Both the position numbers and the translations under genes were made by a program. The notes beneath the pieces were generated by a model that searched no databases, had not been told where the DNA came from, and saw nothing but the letters and a program-made list of their open reading frames with translations. Shown one piece after another: positions 49,737 to 59,765 of a stretch of 64,000 nt of DNA. The stretch is from Ilumatobacteraceae bacterium (lineage in GTDB: Bacteria > Actinomycetota > Acidimicrobiia > Acidimicrobiales > Ilumatobacteraceae), in assembly GCA_023262325.1 (NCBI GenBank), contig JALRBS010000066.1, forward strand, positions 27,299 to 91,298. The letters run 5' to 3'. The first letter of the stretch is position 1. Each line of letters starts with the position of its first letter.

Positions 49737-50723
49737 GTGACTCGGGTTCTCTCATGTATTCAACCAACCGGCGACGTTCACCTTGGTAACTACCTGGGAG
49801 CCCTCCGAAATTGGGTGGCTGGCCAGCATGAGAAAGATGTGTACCACGGCATTGTCGACCTGCACGCGCTAACCGTAACGACACAGCCGAATGTTGTCGG
49901 CGAAGCGACGTTGAGTCTCGCAGCGATGCTCTTCGCCATTGGACTCGACCCCAATGTGGCAACGATCTTTGTGCAAAGCCACGTTCCAGAACACAGCCAG
50001 CTCGGTTGGGTGATGGAGTGCACCGTTTCGTTCGGTGAGCTGTCGCGGATGACGCAATTCAAGGAGAAGTCCGCGCGCCGCGAGGCCGACTTCGTTTCGG
50101 CGGGTCTTTTTACCTACCCGGCGCTGCAGGCAGCCGACATTGTCCTTTATGACGCCGACGAGGTTCCGGTCGGTGATGACCAACGTCAACACATCGAAAT
50201 CACACGAGATATCGCCATTCGTTTCAATAGCCGTTTTGGAGACACCTTCGTCGTGCCCGCCGCCGTCACACCTACCGCCGGGGCGAGAGTGATGGACCTC
50301 CAGGCTCCAACGTCGAAGATGTCGAAATCATCCGACACTGATTCAGGTTGCGTGTACATGCTCGACGACCCGAAGGCAATAGAGAAGAAGTTCAAGCGAG
50401 CGGTTACCGATTCTGAGGCAGTGGTGGCGTACGACCTTAAAGAGAAGCCGGGCGTCTCGAATCTCCTCGACATACTTTCAGCCGCGAGCGGTACGCCTGT
50501 GGCGACGTTGGCTGACCAGTACTCACAGTACGGTCCGCTGAAAAGCGACGCAGCGAGCGCAGTCATTTCGATGCTTGAGCCAATTCAGGCTCGCTATCAC
50601 GAATTGATGGACGATCAAGCTGAACTCGCCCGATTGCTTGCAGTCGGGGCTGATCGAGCACGAGAGCAGGCATCCGCGACGCTGAGTCGCGCCTATCGCG
50701 CCATCGGACTCCTTTCGAACTAA
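49737..50723 (+). CDS. trpS: Tryptophanyl-tRNA synthetase
   Basis: A 328-residue class I aminoacyl-tRNA synthetase. The HIGH-type motif is HLGN in TGDVHLGNYLGALRNW and the second signature is KMSKS near residue 196. The start GTG gives VTRVLSCIQPTG, the usual N-terminus. The MATE gene begins directly after its stop, so the two are cotranscribed. Confidence 0.97.
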   Translation: MTRVLSCIQPTGDVHLGNYLGALRNWVAGQHEKDVYHGIVDLHALTVTTQPNVVGEATLSLAAMLFAIGLDPNVATIFVQSHVPEHSQLGWVMECTVSFGELSRMTQFKEKSARREADFVSAGLFTYPALQAADIVLYDADEVPVGDDQRQHIEITRDIAIRFNSRFGDTFVVPAAVTPTAGARVMDLQAPTSKMSKSSDTDSGCVYMLDDPKAIEKKFKRAVTDSEAVVAYDLKEKPGVSNLLDILSAASGTPVATLADQYSQYGPLKSDAASAVISMLEPIQARYHELMDDQAELARLLAVGADRAREQASATLSRAYRAIGLLSN

Positions 50724-52034
50724 ATGTCGGTGACCTACTCACGTCGCGAGATCGACCGTCGGCTTTTCGCGTTAGCAATTCCTGCACTCGGCACGCTCGC
50801 CGTCGAGCCGTTGTACGTTGCCGCTGACACCGCGATTATTGGGCGGGTCGGGTCGAGCGAACTAGCCGGGCTCGCCGCTGCTGGTGCCGTGCTCTCGCTC
50901 ATCGTTGCCGGTTCGAATTTCCTTGAATACGGCACAACAGAGCGTGTGGCTCGCGCTCATGGCGCTGGCGACAATGCTCGCGTGCGAGCACTAGCCGCGC
51001 ATGCACTCGGTATCGGGATGGCGCTTGGAATTCTGTGTTTCGTCGTCATCATCTCGCTTGCACGACCGCTCATTTCACTTTTTGATCTCAGCCCCGAGAC
51101 AACAGCGCATGCTGTCAGGTACTTGCAGGTTGCCGCAGTCGGACTTCCTGCAATTGTCACGGTGATTGCGTCACAGGGTGTCTTGCGCGGTCTCTCGCAA
51201 TACCGACGACCGTTACGTGTTCTGTTCGCATCGAACATCCTCAATGTTGTGCTTGAGGTGCCGATGGTCATCGGGTTTGGCTGGTCGGTGACGGGTTCAG
51301 CATTGTCGACGGTGATTGCGCAATACGTCGCAGCGGCATTGCTTCTTCGATCAACGATTCAGGCTCTTGGTGGATGGTCTCCGGTGGAGTTGCAATCGAC
51401 GTTGCTGTGGGACCTCATGAAGATCGGTCGACAGCTCGGACTTCGAGTTGCGTCAATGCTTGCAGTGTTCACGGGCGCGACGGCGCTGGCCGCAAAAGGT
51501 GGTGATGTCGTGCTCGCAGCCCACCAAATTGTCAACGGCGTATTTCTGCTCTTAGCACTCTCGCTTGATGCTCTTGCCGTACCCGCACACACGCTTCTCG
51601 CGGAATCTTCTGGGGCGGATAGCGATGTCACGACGAGGCTGATGTCACAGCGAGTGTACTTCTGGAGTTTGGTTGCCGGAGTCGGTCTTGCGGTTGGCGT
51701 TGCAGCCACCTCGGGCCTTATCCCAGGCCTGTTCACTTCGGACGGGTCCGTTCAGTCCACAACATCCTCGGGGCTGTTGATGCTCGCTGCAGTGCTCGTG
51801 CCGGGCGCGATCGCCTTTGGTGGAGACGGTGTCCTGATTGGTCTTGGAGACCACGAGTTTCTCGGATACTCCGCGTTTATCCACACCGCGATCCTTTCAT
51901 TCGCACTTTTGAGTGATCACGTGCGATCAGGACCAGGACTTGGCACGGTGTGGGCGCTGCTCCTCGGATGGATGATTATTCGCGCGATCACGGTGATCTG
52001 GCGGACGAAATATCTGCTCAATAGAGATTGCTAG
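50724..52034 (+). CDS. MATE family efflux transporter (DinF-like)
   Basis: A 436-residue membrane protein with twelve helices, of the DinF subgroup of MATE exporters, which use Na+ or H+ gradients to expel drugs or metabolites. Marks include ALPALGTLAVEPLYVAADTAIIGR and the repeated half near residue 240-260 (LAAHQIVNGVFLL). The ATG follows the trpS stop with no gap. Its stop overlaps that of the convergent HD gene within CTAG. Confidence 0.92.
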   Translation: MSVTYSRREIDRRLFALAIPALGTLAVEPLYVAADTAIIGRVGSSELAGLAAAGAVLSLIVAGSNFLEYGTTERVARAHGAGDNARVRALAAHALGIGMALGILCFVVIISLARPLISLFDLSPETTAHAVRYLQVAAVGLPAIVTVIASQGVLRGLSQYRRPLRVLFASNILNVVLEVPMVIGFGWSVTGSALSTVIAQYVAAALLLRSTIQALGGWSPVELQSTLLWDLMKIGRQLGLRVASMLAVFTGATALAAKGGDVVLAAHQIVNGVFLLLALSLDALAVPAHTLLAESSGADSDVTTRLMSQRVYFWSLVAGVGLAVGVAATSGLIPGLFTSDGSVQSTTSSGLLMLAAVLVPGAIAFGGDGVLIGLGDHEFLGYSAFIHTAILSFALLSDHVRSGPGLGTVWALLLGWMIIRAITVIWRTKYLLNRDC

Positions 52035-52480
52035 ACGTCGTCTGCCTGTCGCAGGCTCGCACCCCAGCGCCCGCGTCCGCACGCGGTGTCGATCGTTACA
52101 GAATCCGAGTTTGCCGCCACGAGCAACTGTTCACCGATGTGCTCGTGGTCGTGATAACGCTTCGTGCGAGGTGAATAGGGTCCGATCAGCGTCGTTGCCA
52201 CGCGAGACGCGGTGCCGATCTTTGATTCGGATTTGCCAATGTCGTGAAGAAATGCTCCTGCCAGCGCAGTGCGAGGTGCATCTGGGCACAGGCGGTCAAA
52301 TCGCATTCCGATCATGAAACTGTGTCGCTGGTCGGCGCGGCTGAGCTTCAGCCATAGCGCCCACTCTGACTCCGATAGGACGTCTTGTACCTTCGTGAGC
52401 TCAACTTCTGTCAGCCGGCGGGCAACAGTCGACGACATTGCTCGTCGCACGAGGTGGATGATTCGCCGGCTACTGGTCAT
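52031..52480 (-). CDS. HD-domain phosphohydrolase-like protein
   Basis: A 149-residue protein with an HD-type metal site: RHSFMIGMR, FLHDIGKSES (the HD pair) and HDHEHIGEQLL. The group includes small nucleotide or phosphate-ester hydrolases. The ATG overlaps the xerD stop by 4 nt; the longer frame from 52636 lies within xerD and is rejected. It ends the xerD-side operon. Function is not known beyond the fold. Confidence 0.83.
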   Translation of the reverse strand: MTSSRRIIHLVRRAMSSTVARRLTEVELTKVQDVLSESEWALWLKLSRADQRHSFMIGMRFDRLCPDAPRTALAGAFLHDIGKSESKIGTASRVATTLIGPYSPRTKRYHDHEHIGEQLLVAANSDSVTIDTACGRGRWGASLRQADDV

Positions 52481-53412
52481 GAACGTTTCGCTCGTGGGTG
52501 CGCCGATTGGTAGGTGTCCCACAGCCGCTCTTGGCTGACTCGGGTATACACCTGGGTCGTCGAGATTGTTGCGTGCCCGAGCATTTCTTGCACGACGCGG
52601 AGATCTGCGCCGTGGTCGAGCAGATGGGTGGCGCATGAGTGACGCAGCACATGCGGTGATACCTCAGCGTCAAGACCCGCACTGGACGCTGCTTCATTAA
52701 AGATATTCCACATGGACTGCCGTGTGAGGCGCGTGCCGCGTGCACTGAGAAAGACGGCCTCCGCGTCGCCACGACGACGCCACTGCCGCGGAAACAATGC
52801 CGGTCTCCCTCCTTCGTCATACCAGTGTTCGAGTGCGCGCAGCGCGTGAACGCCGAAGGGGACGATTCGCTCCTTGGCTCCCTTTCCAAAAAGCCGAACG
52901 AGGCCTTTCTGGAGGTCGACGTCCGACAATGAAAGGGCGACCATTTCGCCTACCCGCGCTCCTGTTGCATACATCAATTCGAGCAGTGCTCGGTTGCGAC
53001 GACTGATCGCATCGTTTGCGGAAAAAACTTCCAACAGCGCGACAACTTGCGCTTCGTCCAAGGGTTTCGGAATGCCAGCGGGCACACGAGTCCCTTCGAG
53101 TTGATCGGTTGGGTCGTCCGCGCGCAGGTTCTCAGTCACCAAATATCGATGCAGCATGCGAACGGCGGTCAACTTGCGGGCAACGGTTGCGGGCGCAGCC
53201 TCGATCTGGAGCCCGACGAGATACTTCTGTACTTCCTCTTCAGGCGCGGCAAGAACCGAGAGCCCACTCAACTTGAGGGATCGTTCGTATTGGGCGAGAT
53301 CGCGTCGATACGCGGCAATCGTATTTGGCCGACGTCCTCGCTCGGTTTCGAGCCAGATGAGAAACGAGTCCACCTCGGAACTGATGAACCCCTCGTCCTC
53401 TGATTCGATCAT
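52477..53412 (-). CDS. xerD: Site-specific tyrosine recombinase XerD
   Basis: A 311-residue recombinase that resolves chromosome dimers at dif. Catalytic residues are Arg153 (ATGARVGEM), Lys in the FGKGAKER hairpin, His254 and Arg257 (HVLRHSCATHLL), His280 (LGHATI) and Tyr289 (VYTRVS). An N-terminal SAM-like DNA-binding domain is present. Its place among pyrG and nudix genes is the conserved actinobacterial location for xerD, so it is chromosomal and not a phage integrase. Confidence 0.95.
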   Translation of the reverse strand: MIESEDEGFISSEVDSFLIWLETERGRRPNTIAAYRRDLAQYERSLKLSGLSVLAAPEEEVQKYLVGLQIEAAPATVARKLTAVRMLHRYLVTENLRADDPTDQLEGTRVPAGIPKPLDEAQVVALLEVFSANDAISRRNRALLELMYATGARVGEMVALSLSDVDLQKGLVRLFGKGAKERIVPFGVHALRALEHWYDEGGRPALFPRQWRRRGDAEAVFLSARGTRLTRQSMWNIFNEAASSAGLDAEVSPHVLRHSCATHLLDHGADLRVVQEMLGHATISTTQVYTRVSQERLWDTYQSAHPRAKRS

Positions 53413-53993
53413 GGTGATCGCTGTGACAGACCAACGTCTCCACTCGCAACGAGCCGATCTGTGAGAAGAAGACCAACAACCGTTTTTGCATCGGTGATTC
53501 TCCCGCCGTGCACATAGTCGAGTGCTGTGTCGAGACGCAGATGCAACTGTTGCATCGATTGCTCCTCAACCCCTTGGAGGTCCTTGTCAGTGTGTTCACA
53601 GTTTCGCGCCAGAAATATGTGCGTGGTCGCGTCCGACATACCCGGTGACGGTCGAAGTACGAAGAGTTCGATGAGGTCGGTAGCCACGAGACCAACCTCT
53701 TCCCGTAACTCGCGATGCGCAGTAGCACGCACATCCTCTCCCGGGATGTCGCGCATGCCAGCCGGTATTTCGATGATGTGCTCGTCGAACGACGCCCGAT
53801 ACTGCTCAACGAGAACAACCGAAGGCACGCCTTCCGCATCGAAGAACAACGGCACGATGCCGACCGAACCGGGCGACCGAACGATGTCCCTTGTGAACCG
53901 TTCCCCGGTAGGCGATTCAAATTCGCCTACAACGAGATCCCAGATGTGACCCTCGTGCACACCTTGGTCTGCGATGTGCCGAAATGTGTTCAT
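53409..53993 (-). CDS. NUDIX hydrolase, ADP-ribose pyrophosphatase-like
   Basis: A 194-residue NUDIX enzyme. The box reads [24 protein letters not shown], with the REL-EE-G core and one extra residue before the first Glu, as is common in this actinobacterial group. EIPAGMR and the length fit ADP-ribose pyrophosphatase. It overlaps pyrG and xerD by 4 nt each, as in Mycobacterium and relatives. Confidence 0.93.
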   Translation of the reverse strand: MNTFRHIADQGVHEGHIWDLVVGEFESPTGERFTRDIVRSPGSVGIVPLFFDAEGVPSVVLVEQYRASFDEHIIEIPAGMRDIPGEDVRATAHRELREEVGLVATDLIELFVLRPSPGMSDATTHIFLARNCEHTDKDLQGVEEQSMQQLHLRLDTALDYVHGGRITDAKTVVGLLLTDRLVASGDVGLSQRSP

Positions 53994-55621
53994 TGTCGAA
54001 CCGAGAGCGATTCCTTTTCGAGCGACGCTCGGCGTTCGAGCGCTGCACCGACAAGATCCCTGAACAGCGGATGGGCTCGGTCTGGACGGCTCTTGAACTC
54101 GGGGTGCGCCTGAGTTGCGACCCAGTACGGGTGATCGGCGAGTTCGATGAATTCGACGAGCCGACGATCGGGCGACACACCGCTGCAGACCAATCCGGCC
54201 TCTTCAAGTCGTGACCGATATGCAGGGTTGAACTCGTACCGATGGCGGTGCCGCTCACTCACCACCGGCTCACCGTAGGTGTGGTGAACTTTGGTACCTG
54301 GTGTGAGTACGGCGTAATACGCTCCGAGCCGCATCGTTCCCCCGAGGTCCGTGATCTCACGCTGGTCATTCATCAGGTCGATCACTGGGTGTCGCGATGT
54401 CGTTTCAAACTCGGTTGAGTTGGCGCCCTCAAGGCCGGCGACATGTCGGGCAAATTCGACCGTCATTGCATGGAGACCGAGGCACAATCCGAGGCACGGA
54501 ATCTTGTTCTCACGAGCGTGTCCGGCCGCAGCAATTTTGCCTTCAAAGCCGCGTGAACCGAATCCCCCCGGAATGACAAGCCCGTCAATGTCGGTGAGTC
54601 TTCCCTGGGCAAGGAGTCCCTCAACTTCTTCCGCTTGTATCCAGTCAATCTCCACACGGGCACCATGATGGAAACCGGCATGTTTCAAACTTTCAACGAC
54701 TGAGAGATATGCGTCCGGCAACTGAATGTATTTACCGATGAGTCCGATACGAACCGGCCGAGTCGCCGCCTCGACGGTGTCCACGAGAGATTGCCACTCT
54801 GCAAGGTCAATGTCGGGTGTCTCGAGCCGCAGGACGTCGAGTGCAACCGTGTCGAGCCCCTCGTCGTGAAGGATGAGCGGAAGTTCGTAAATGTTTCGTG
54901 CATCGGCTGCATTGACGACGGCGTTGTCATCGACGTCACAGAGGTTCGATATTTTTCGCTTGAGATCTGCGCTCAACGGCTGTTCGCTTCGACACACGAT
55001 CACATCAGGCTGGATTCCACGGCTACGAAGTTCGGTGACCGAGTGCTGTGTCGGCTTCGTCTTTTGCTCCCCTGCTGGACCAATGAATGGAACAAGCGTG
55101 ACGTGGATGTAGCAGACGTTGTCACGCCCGGCGTCTTTCTTGAACTGGCGGATCGCCTCAAGGAACGGCAAAATTTCGATGTCACCGACAGTTCCGCCGA
55201 CCTCAGTGATGACGACGTCGACATCATCGGTCGACACACGCTCGATACGACGCTTGATCTCATCGGTGATGTGAGGAATAACTTGAACCGTCTTACCGAG
55301 GTAGTCACCTTTGCGCTCGGCAGCGAGCACCGCCTGATAAATCGAACCGGTCGTCGCATTTGAACTTCGCGTCAAACTCTCGTCGATAAAACGCTCGTAA
55401 TGGCCAAGGTCAAGGTCGGTTTCACCACCGTCGTCGGTGACAAAAACTTCCCCGTGTTCGTAAGGGTTCATAGTGCCAGGGTCGACGTTGATGTACGGAT
55501 CTAGCTTCTGCATTGTGACGCGAAGCCCACGCATCTTGAGCAGTCGACCGAGCGAACTTGCGGTGAGTCCTTTGCCAAGCGAACTGACAACGCCGCCTGT
55601 CACGAAGATGTGTTTTGGCAC
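53990..55621 (-). CDS. pyrG: CTP synthase
   Basis: A 543-residue enzyme that makes CTP from UTP, ATP and glutamine. The synthase domain opens with [14 protein letters not shown] and includes [15 protein letters not shown]; the glutaminase domain has the nucleophile Cys380 (GLCLGLH) and its histidine in QAHPEF. Length is standard. GTG 55621 is preceded by a GGACGGAG ribosome site. The 84 bp upstream, toward recN, hold no gene. Confidence 0.98.
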   Translation of the reverse strand: MPKHIFVTGGVVSSLGKGLTASSLGRLLKMRGLRVTMQKLDPYINVDPGTMNPYEHGEVFVTDDGGETDLDLGHYERFIDESLTRSSNATTGSIYQAVLAAERKGDYLGKTVQVIPHITDEIKRRIERVSTDDVDVVITEVGGTVGDIEILPFLEAIRQFKKDAGRDNVCYIHVTLVPFIGPAGEQKTKPTQHSVTELRSRGIQPDVIVCRSEQPLSADLKRKISNLCDVDDNAVVNAADARNIYELPLILHDEGLDTVALDVLRLETPDIDLAEWQSLVDTVEAATRPVRIGLIGKYIQLPDAYLSVVESLKHAGFHHGARVEIDWIQAEEVEGLLAQGRLTDIDGLVIPGGFGSRGFEGKIAAAGHARENKIPCLGLCLGLHAMTVEFARHVAGLEGANSTEFETTSRHPVIDLMNDQREITDLGGTMRLGAYYAVLTPGTKVHHTYGEPVVSERHRHRYEFNPAYRSRLEEAGLVCSGVSPDRRLVEFIELADHPYWVATQAHPEFKSRPDRAHPLFRDLVGAALERRASLEKESLSVRQ

Positions 55622-55705
55622 TTCGCGCTCCGTCCTCTTTCGTCAATACCTGCTGACACCATGACGGGATCTCACCTTACCGTCTCTCGCTGGCGACACG
55701 CGCCA

Positions 55706-57274
55706 TCATCGACCTAGCAGGCGTTCGGCGAGGTTGAGCGCATCAGATTCGACACCCCCAGAGAGCATCCTTGCAATTTCGAGTGGACGAGCATTCTCGT
55801 GGAGCGCTGATGCAACGCTCACTTGGCGGCCATTCACAAGCGACTTGGTGATGCATAGGTGTCGGTCCGCTCGTGCTGCGACCGTCGGCAAATGGGTCAC
55901 GACAAGAACCTGTCGGTGAAGGGATGAAGCCGCCAGAGCGCTCGCAATCGCGCCACCGGCAGCGGCATCGACACCTGCGTCAACCTCGTCGAAGACCGTC
56001 GATTCGACCGATCGCGCCGGGCCAAGGGCAATATCGATCGCAAGCATGCATCGTGCGAGCTCCCCTCCCGACGCGACCTTTGAGAGCGGAACCATCTGTT
56101 CGGAAGGTCCAGAGGAGAACAAGAACTCCACATGTTCTCCCGCATCACCGGCTATGGCCACATCGAACTGAGCGTGCGGCATATCGAGGAGTTGTAATTG
56201 GGCGGTGACATCGCGGGCAAGTGTTGGTCCAGATGCAAGGCGCTCACTACGAAGTTTGGAAGCCGCGGCAGAATATCGGTCCTGCGCCTGGGTAAGTTGT
56301 TGCTGGATTTCGGCACTTCGGGCGTCGAAGCCCCGTAATACCTCGGCACGTTCACGCAAGGATGAGGCGAAGACCAGTACATCGAGCAGGTCGTTTCCGT
56401 AGCGACGGCAGAGCGCTCGAATGCTTGTCACCCGTTCCCGAATGGCCTCAAGTCGATCTGGGTCGTCCGACAGCGCCTCAACACGACCTCTCACGGTGGC
56501 GGCAATATCGTCAACCTCTGCAATGACCGATCTCAATCGATCCGACAGATCATCAAAATGGCTAATCGATGAGAGGTCCTTTAGGGATTTTCGCAGGTCG
56601 TCGGAGGCACTCAAGCGCTCGTAGACGATCTCAGCAGATGTGCGCAATTGATCGAGATCACTGAGTACTCGTTCCTCGGCGAGCAACGAATCGAGTTCGT
56701 CGGCCTTTGGGTTCACTGCATCAATTTCTGCAAGTTGGTAGTCGACGAGGTCGAGCTCTCGTAGTCGTTCCGTTGGAGAGCCACCCATGGATTCGAGTTC
56801 AGCCCTCAGTGTCACAACGGACGCGAGCGTTTCGTCTGCATCGGTACGGTCGATACCTCCGTAGACATCGAGAAGCCCGCATCGAACTCGGGAGGTATTG
56901 AGTTGGTGCTGCTCGTGTTGACCATGGATCTCGACGACCTGTGACGACAGTTCGGCGAGCGCTGTGAGCGTGGTCGGTCGGCCATCGATATAGGCGCGGG
57001 AACGGCCCTCTGCAGGGATGACCCGTGACAACACCCGCTCGACACGCTCGCCGTCGTCACCGGTTACCAGCAGGCGGACGTCGATCCGAGCTTCGTCGGC
57101 GCCCTGACGGACAAGCGAAGGCTCACCTCGAGCACCACAAGCGAGCGAGAGGGCATTGACAACGAGGCTCTTGCCCGCACCACTCGCTCCCGTTATCGCC
57201 GTAAGACCTTCCGTGAACAGCAATGTCTCTCGCTCGATGATGGCGAGGTTTTCTATGTGAAGTTCGAGGAGCAT
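55706..57274 (-). CDS. recN: DNA repair protein RecN
   Basis: A 522-residue SMC-like ATPase of double-strand-break repair. Walker A GASGAGKS near residue 29-36 replaces the usual GETGAGKS but keeps the lysine and serine; coiled-coil arms span about 150-360; the signature LSKVASGGELARCMLA and Walker B TVFDEVDAGVD follow, then THLPTVAARAD. It is slightly short of the usual 550-580 residues, with the shortening in the coiled coil. It follows nadK by 1 nt. Confidence 0.95.
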   Translation of the reverse strand: MLLELHIENLAIIERETLLFTEGLTAITGASGAGKSLVVNALSLACGARGEPSLVRQGADEARIDVRLLVTGDDGERVERVLSRVIPAEGRSRAYIDGRPTTLTALAELSSQVVEIHGQHEQHQLNTSRVRCGLLDVYGGIDRTDADETLASVVTLRAELESMGGSPTERLRELDLVDYQLAEIDAVNPKADELDSLLAEERVLSDLDQLRTSAEIVYERLSASDDLRKSLKDLSSISHFDDLSDRLRSVIAEVDDIAATVRGRVEALSDDPDRLEAIRERVTSIRALCRRYGNDLLDVLVFASSLRERAEVLRGFDARSAEIQQQLTQAQDRYSAAASKLRSERLASGPTLARDVTAQLQLLDMPHAQFDVAIAGDAGEHVEFLFSSGPSEQMVPLSKVASGGELARCMLAIDIALGPARSVESTVFDEVDAGVDAAAGGAIASALAASSLHRQVLVVTHLPTVAARADRHLCITKSLVNGRQVSVASALHENARPLEIARMLSGGVESDALNLAERLLGR

Positions 57275-57275
57275 G

Positions 57276-58151
57276 TCATCGGTCCCGCAGGCCGAATTTT
57301 GCCTTCAAAATCTCGTGATAGCGACGATCGCCAAACCGTATGAATCGAGCGAAATATTCGGAGGGGACACAACGGACAACATCTCCACGAGCGAGGTCGC
57401 TCACCGTCACGCCATCGGCGACGAGTCCTGCAGGCCGATCGCCTGAGACCTCGATTTCACAAACTTCGGAGGGATCGAGAACCATGCTCCGGTCGAACAG
57501 CATGTGCGGAGCGACGGGTGTGAGCAGGAGTGCCCGATGTCTCGGTGAAATGATCGGCCCGCGCGCTGAGAAGGCGTAGGCGGTGGATCCGGTCGGCGTT
57601 GAGACAATGAGTCCGTCGCCTGCGTACGAGGTGAAGGTCGAGCCATCGATGCGAACGTCGAGACGCACGGTATTGCCGGATTGGCGTTTTTCGACGACAA
57701 CCTCGTTCAGCACACGCCACGAGGTAGTCGTTCCTTTCGGTGTACGCAACGAGATGTCGATCATCATTCGATCGTCGGATGTCCATCCGCCCTTCTCAGG
57801 TCCAATGGCCACGTGATGCAATGTGTCGAGGAGGCGATCCGAATCGACTTCACTCAGGTATCCCAGGTTTCCAAGATTGACCCCAAGAATTGGGGTGGGA
57901 GCGCCATCGAGTAGGCGGACTGCCCGCAGCACCGTGCCGTCGCCTCCAAGGCTGATGACGCAATCGGCCTCGGCCACAGGACGATCGCTGCGCAGCGATA
58001 ACAACTCAGCGGATTGGGAACTCACACGCTTCGCATCTTCTTCGGTAATCCAGCACTGCATGCCATTCGCCGTACTCCAACGGGCAATTTCAAGCGCAAG
58101 CACTGCAGCACGCTCATGATGGTGATGAATGACCAACGCACAGTTCAGCAT
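57276..58151 (-). CDS. nadK: NAD kinase
   Basis: A 291-residue enzyme that phosphorylates NAD to NADP. The GGDG motif (ISLGGDGTVLRA), NLGNLGYLSE and the STPTGSTAYAFSARGPI block are all present. It overlaps tlyA by 7 nt and precedes recN, the conserved tlyA-nadK-recN order. Confidence 0.97.
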   Translation of the reverse strand: MLNCALVIHHHHERAAVLALEIARWSTANGMQCWITEEDAKRVSSQSAELLSLRSDRPVAEADCVISLGGDGTVLRAVRLLDGAPTPILGVNLGNLGYLSEVDSDRLLDTLHHVAIGPEKGGWTSDDRMMIDISLRTPKGTTTSWRVLNEVVVEKRQSGNTVRLDVRIDGSTFTSYAGDGLIVSTPTGSTAYAFSARGPIISPRHRALLLTPVAPHMLFDRSMVLDPSEVCEIEVSGDRPAGLVADGVTVSDLARGDVVRCVPSEYFARFIRFGDRRYHEILKAKFGLRDR

Positions 58152-58915
58152 CGCTCCCCCATTCTTTCAGGCGAGCGCAACAAGAGGAGATATTCGCGAT
58201 TCCCTTGGGCACCGTGCACCGGGCTATCAATCGAATCGCTTATCGTGCAGCCAACTGCGGTGTATGCGTCGACGACCGAGGAGAGTGCCTCGGCTCGCAC
58301 ACCGTCATCGCGGATGACGCCACGACCGACAGAAGCGGCGCGGCGACCCGCTTCAAACTGCGGTTTCACGAGCAAGACCATCGGAACAGAAGGTTTGCAC
58401 AGTCCAACGAGTGCGGTCACTACCGACCGAAGGGAAATGAATGACAAATCGGCGACAAGAAGGTCAAACGGTCCTCCAACCTCGTCGGTCACCACCCCTC
58501 GTATGTCGGTTTGTTCACGGCTCGTCACTCGAGGATCGCGCCGCAATCGTTCGTGAAGTTGATTACGACCGACGTCGATAGCGACGACATGTCGAGCACC
58601 ATGCTGCAACAGGCAGTCGGTGAATCCTCCTGTTGACGCGCCGCAATCAACAGCCTGCGATCCATTTGTTATTTCAACGAGTTCTGGCCAACGATCGAAT
58701 GCAGCGAGGAGCTTTTCTGCTCCTCGACCGACGTATTGACTTGGTGGACCAATGATCTCTAGTGGCTCGTCGGGGGCAACGAGGCGCGAGGGCTTGTCGG
58801 CGATCGACCCAGATACTCGAACGCGACCTTCGTCGATCAAACTTTGTGCTTGGCTTCGGCTGGTGGCGTTGCCACGACGAACGAGTTCGGTGTCGAGTCG
58901 CCGACGGGATGCCAC
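58145..58915 (-). CDS. tlyA: TlyA family rRNA 2'-O-methyltransferase
   Basis: A 256-residue protein with an N-terminal S4 domain (RRLDTELVRRGNATSRSQAQSLIDEG) and a FtsJ-like methyltransferase domain (SAM loop AVDCGASTGGFTDCLL). The family methylates 16S and 23S rRNA cytidines and influences capreomycin sensitivity in mycobacteria. It starts 2 nt after the HAD gene. Confidence 0.95.
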   Translation of the reverse strand: MASRRRLDTELVRRGNATSRSQAQSLIDEGRVRVSGSIADKPSRLVAPDEPLEIIGPPSQYVGRGAEKLLAAFDRWPELVEITNGSQAVDCGASTGGFTDCLLQHGARHVVAIDVGRNQLHERLRRDPRVTSREQTDIRGVVTDEVGGPFDLLVADLSFISLRSVVTALVGLCKPSVPMVLLVKPQFEAGRRAASVGRGVIRDDGVRAEALSSVVDAYTAVGCTISDSIDSPVHGAQGNREYLLLLRSPERMGERC

Positions 58916-58917
58916 GG

Positions 58918-59706
58918 CTACACAATCTCCAAGAGATCATCGAGTGATGTGCCGAGCGAGGCACTCGATCGCCAAATTGCGGGATGTTCATCTTCATCGG
59001 CGGCCACGCCGCTGGAAACCCAAAGAAATCGGCATGCGAGCCGCTCTGCAAATCTTCCATCGGTGGAGAGTCGATCGCCGATCATGACGCACCGATCGGC
59101 ATCGAATGACTCACCAATGCGATCACGAATGAGGTTCGCCATCGGCGTATGTGGCTTGCCTGCAAGCACTGCAGTTACACCCGATGCTGCCTCGATGGCA
59201 CGCAACAGAGCGCCACCACCGGGGCGCTCTCCGTCCGGGGTCGGAAACGTCAGATCGCTATTCGTGCCGATGAGGGCGGCTCCATTCCGAACGGCGCTCG
59301 AGGCTCTGTGAAGACGTGCATAGTCGAAGTTGCGATGGAGACCGACGATCACCGAATCCACCTCGGGTGGTTTTGCTTCGACGGGGCCTTCATTCGAAAT
59401 CGGGATGGCACCGGCTTCGGCTACTGCCCGCCACACTCCGAGACCACCAGCGATGAGGCATCTGTCACCGGGCCTGACAAGCGTTGCGGCAGCCGATGCC
59501 GAGGTGAGGACCTGTGGGTTCTCCACCCCTGCCGTTGCGAGTCGTTCGGCGTAGATCTTTGGCGGAAGATTTGAATTATTCGTAATGAACCAGAAGCTGA
59601 CGCGTCGCCGTTGCAACGACGCGATGGTGTCGACTGCCCCGGCAAGAAACTGTTCTCCTCGCCACACAACCCCGTCGAGGTCACAGAGCACGTGAAGGTC
59701 CGTCAC
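58918..59706 (-). CDS. HAD-IIA family sugar-phosphatase-like hydrolase (NagD type)
   Basis: A 262-residue HAD subfamily IIA phosphatase. Motif I CDLDGVVWRG, motif II FITNNSN, the lysine in AGKPHTPM and the acidic MIGDRLSTDGRFAERL block are clear. It heads the tlyA-nadK-recN transcription unit, its usual actinobacterial position. Relatives remove phosphate from sugars, nucleotides or pyridoxal phosphate; the substrate is unknown. GTG 59706 is the start. The minus-strand gap to the DUF1015 gene is 59 bp. Confidence 0.9.
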   Translation of the reverse strand: MTDLHVLCDLDGVVWRGEQFLAGAVDTIASLQRRRVSFWFITNNSNLPPKIYAERLATAGVENPQVLTSASAAATLVRPGDRCLIAGGLGVWRAVAEAGAIPISNEGPVEAKPPEVDSVIVGLHRNFDYARLHRASSAVRNGAALIGTNSDLTFPTPDGERPGGGALLRAIEAASGVTAVLAGKPHTPMANLIRDRIGESFDADRCVMIGDRLSTDGRFAERLACRFLWVSSGVAADEDEHPAIWRSSASLGTSLDDLLEIV

Positions 59707-59765
59707 AGATCGTTGTGTATCAGGTTCTTCGGACGTTTGGGCGTTTTTCGTGGCAGAGTTGTCCT

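Noticed and set aside
52477..53412. Tyrosine recombinase as a mobile-element integrase
   Set aside because: It sits in the conserved pyrG-nudix-xerD order with 4-nt overlaps and has no flanking att repeats or cargo genes.
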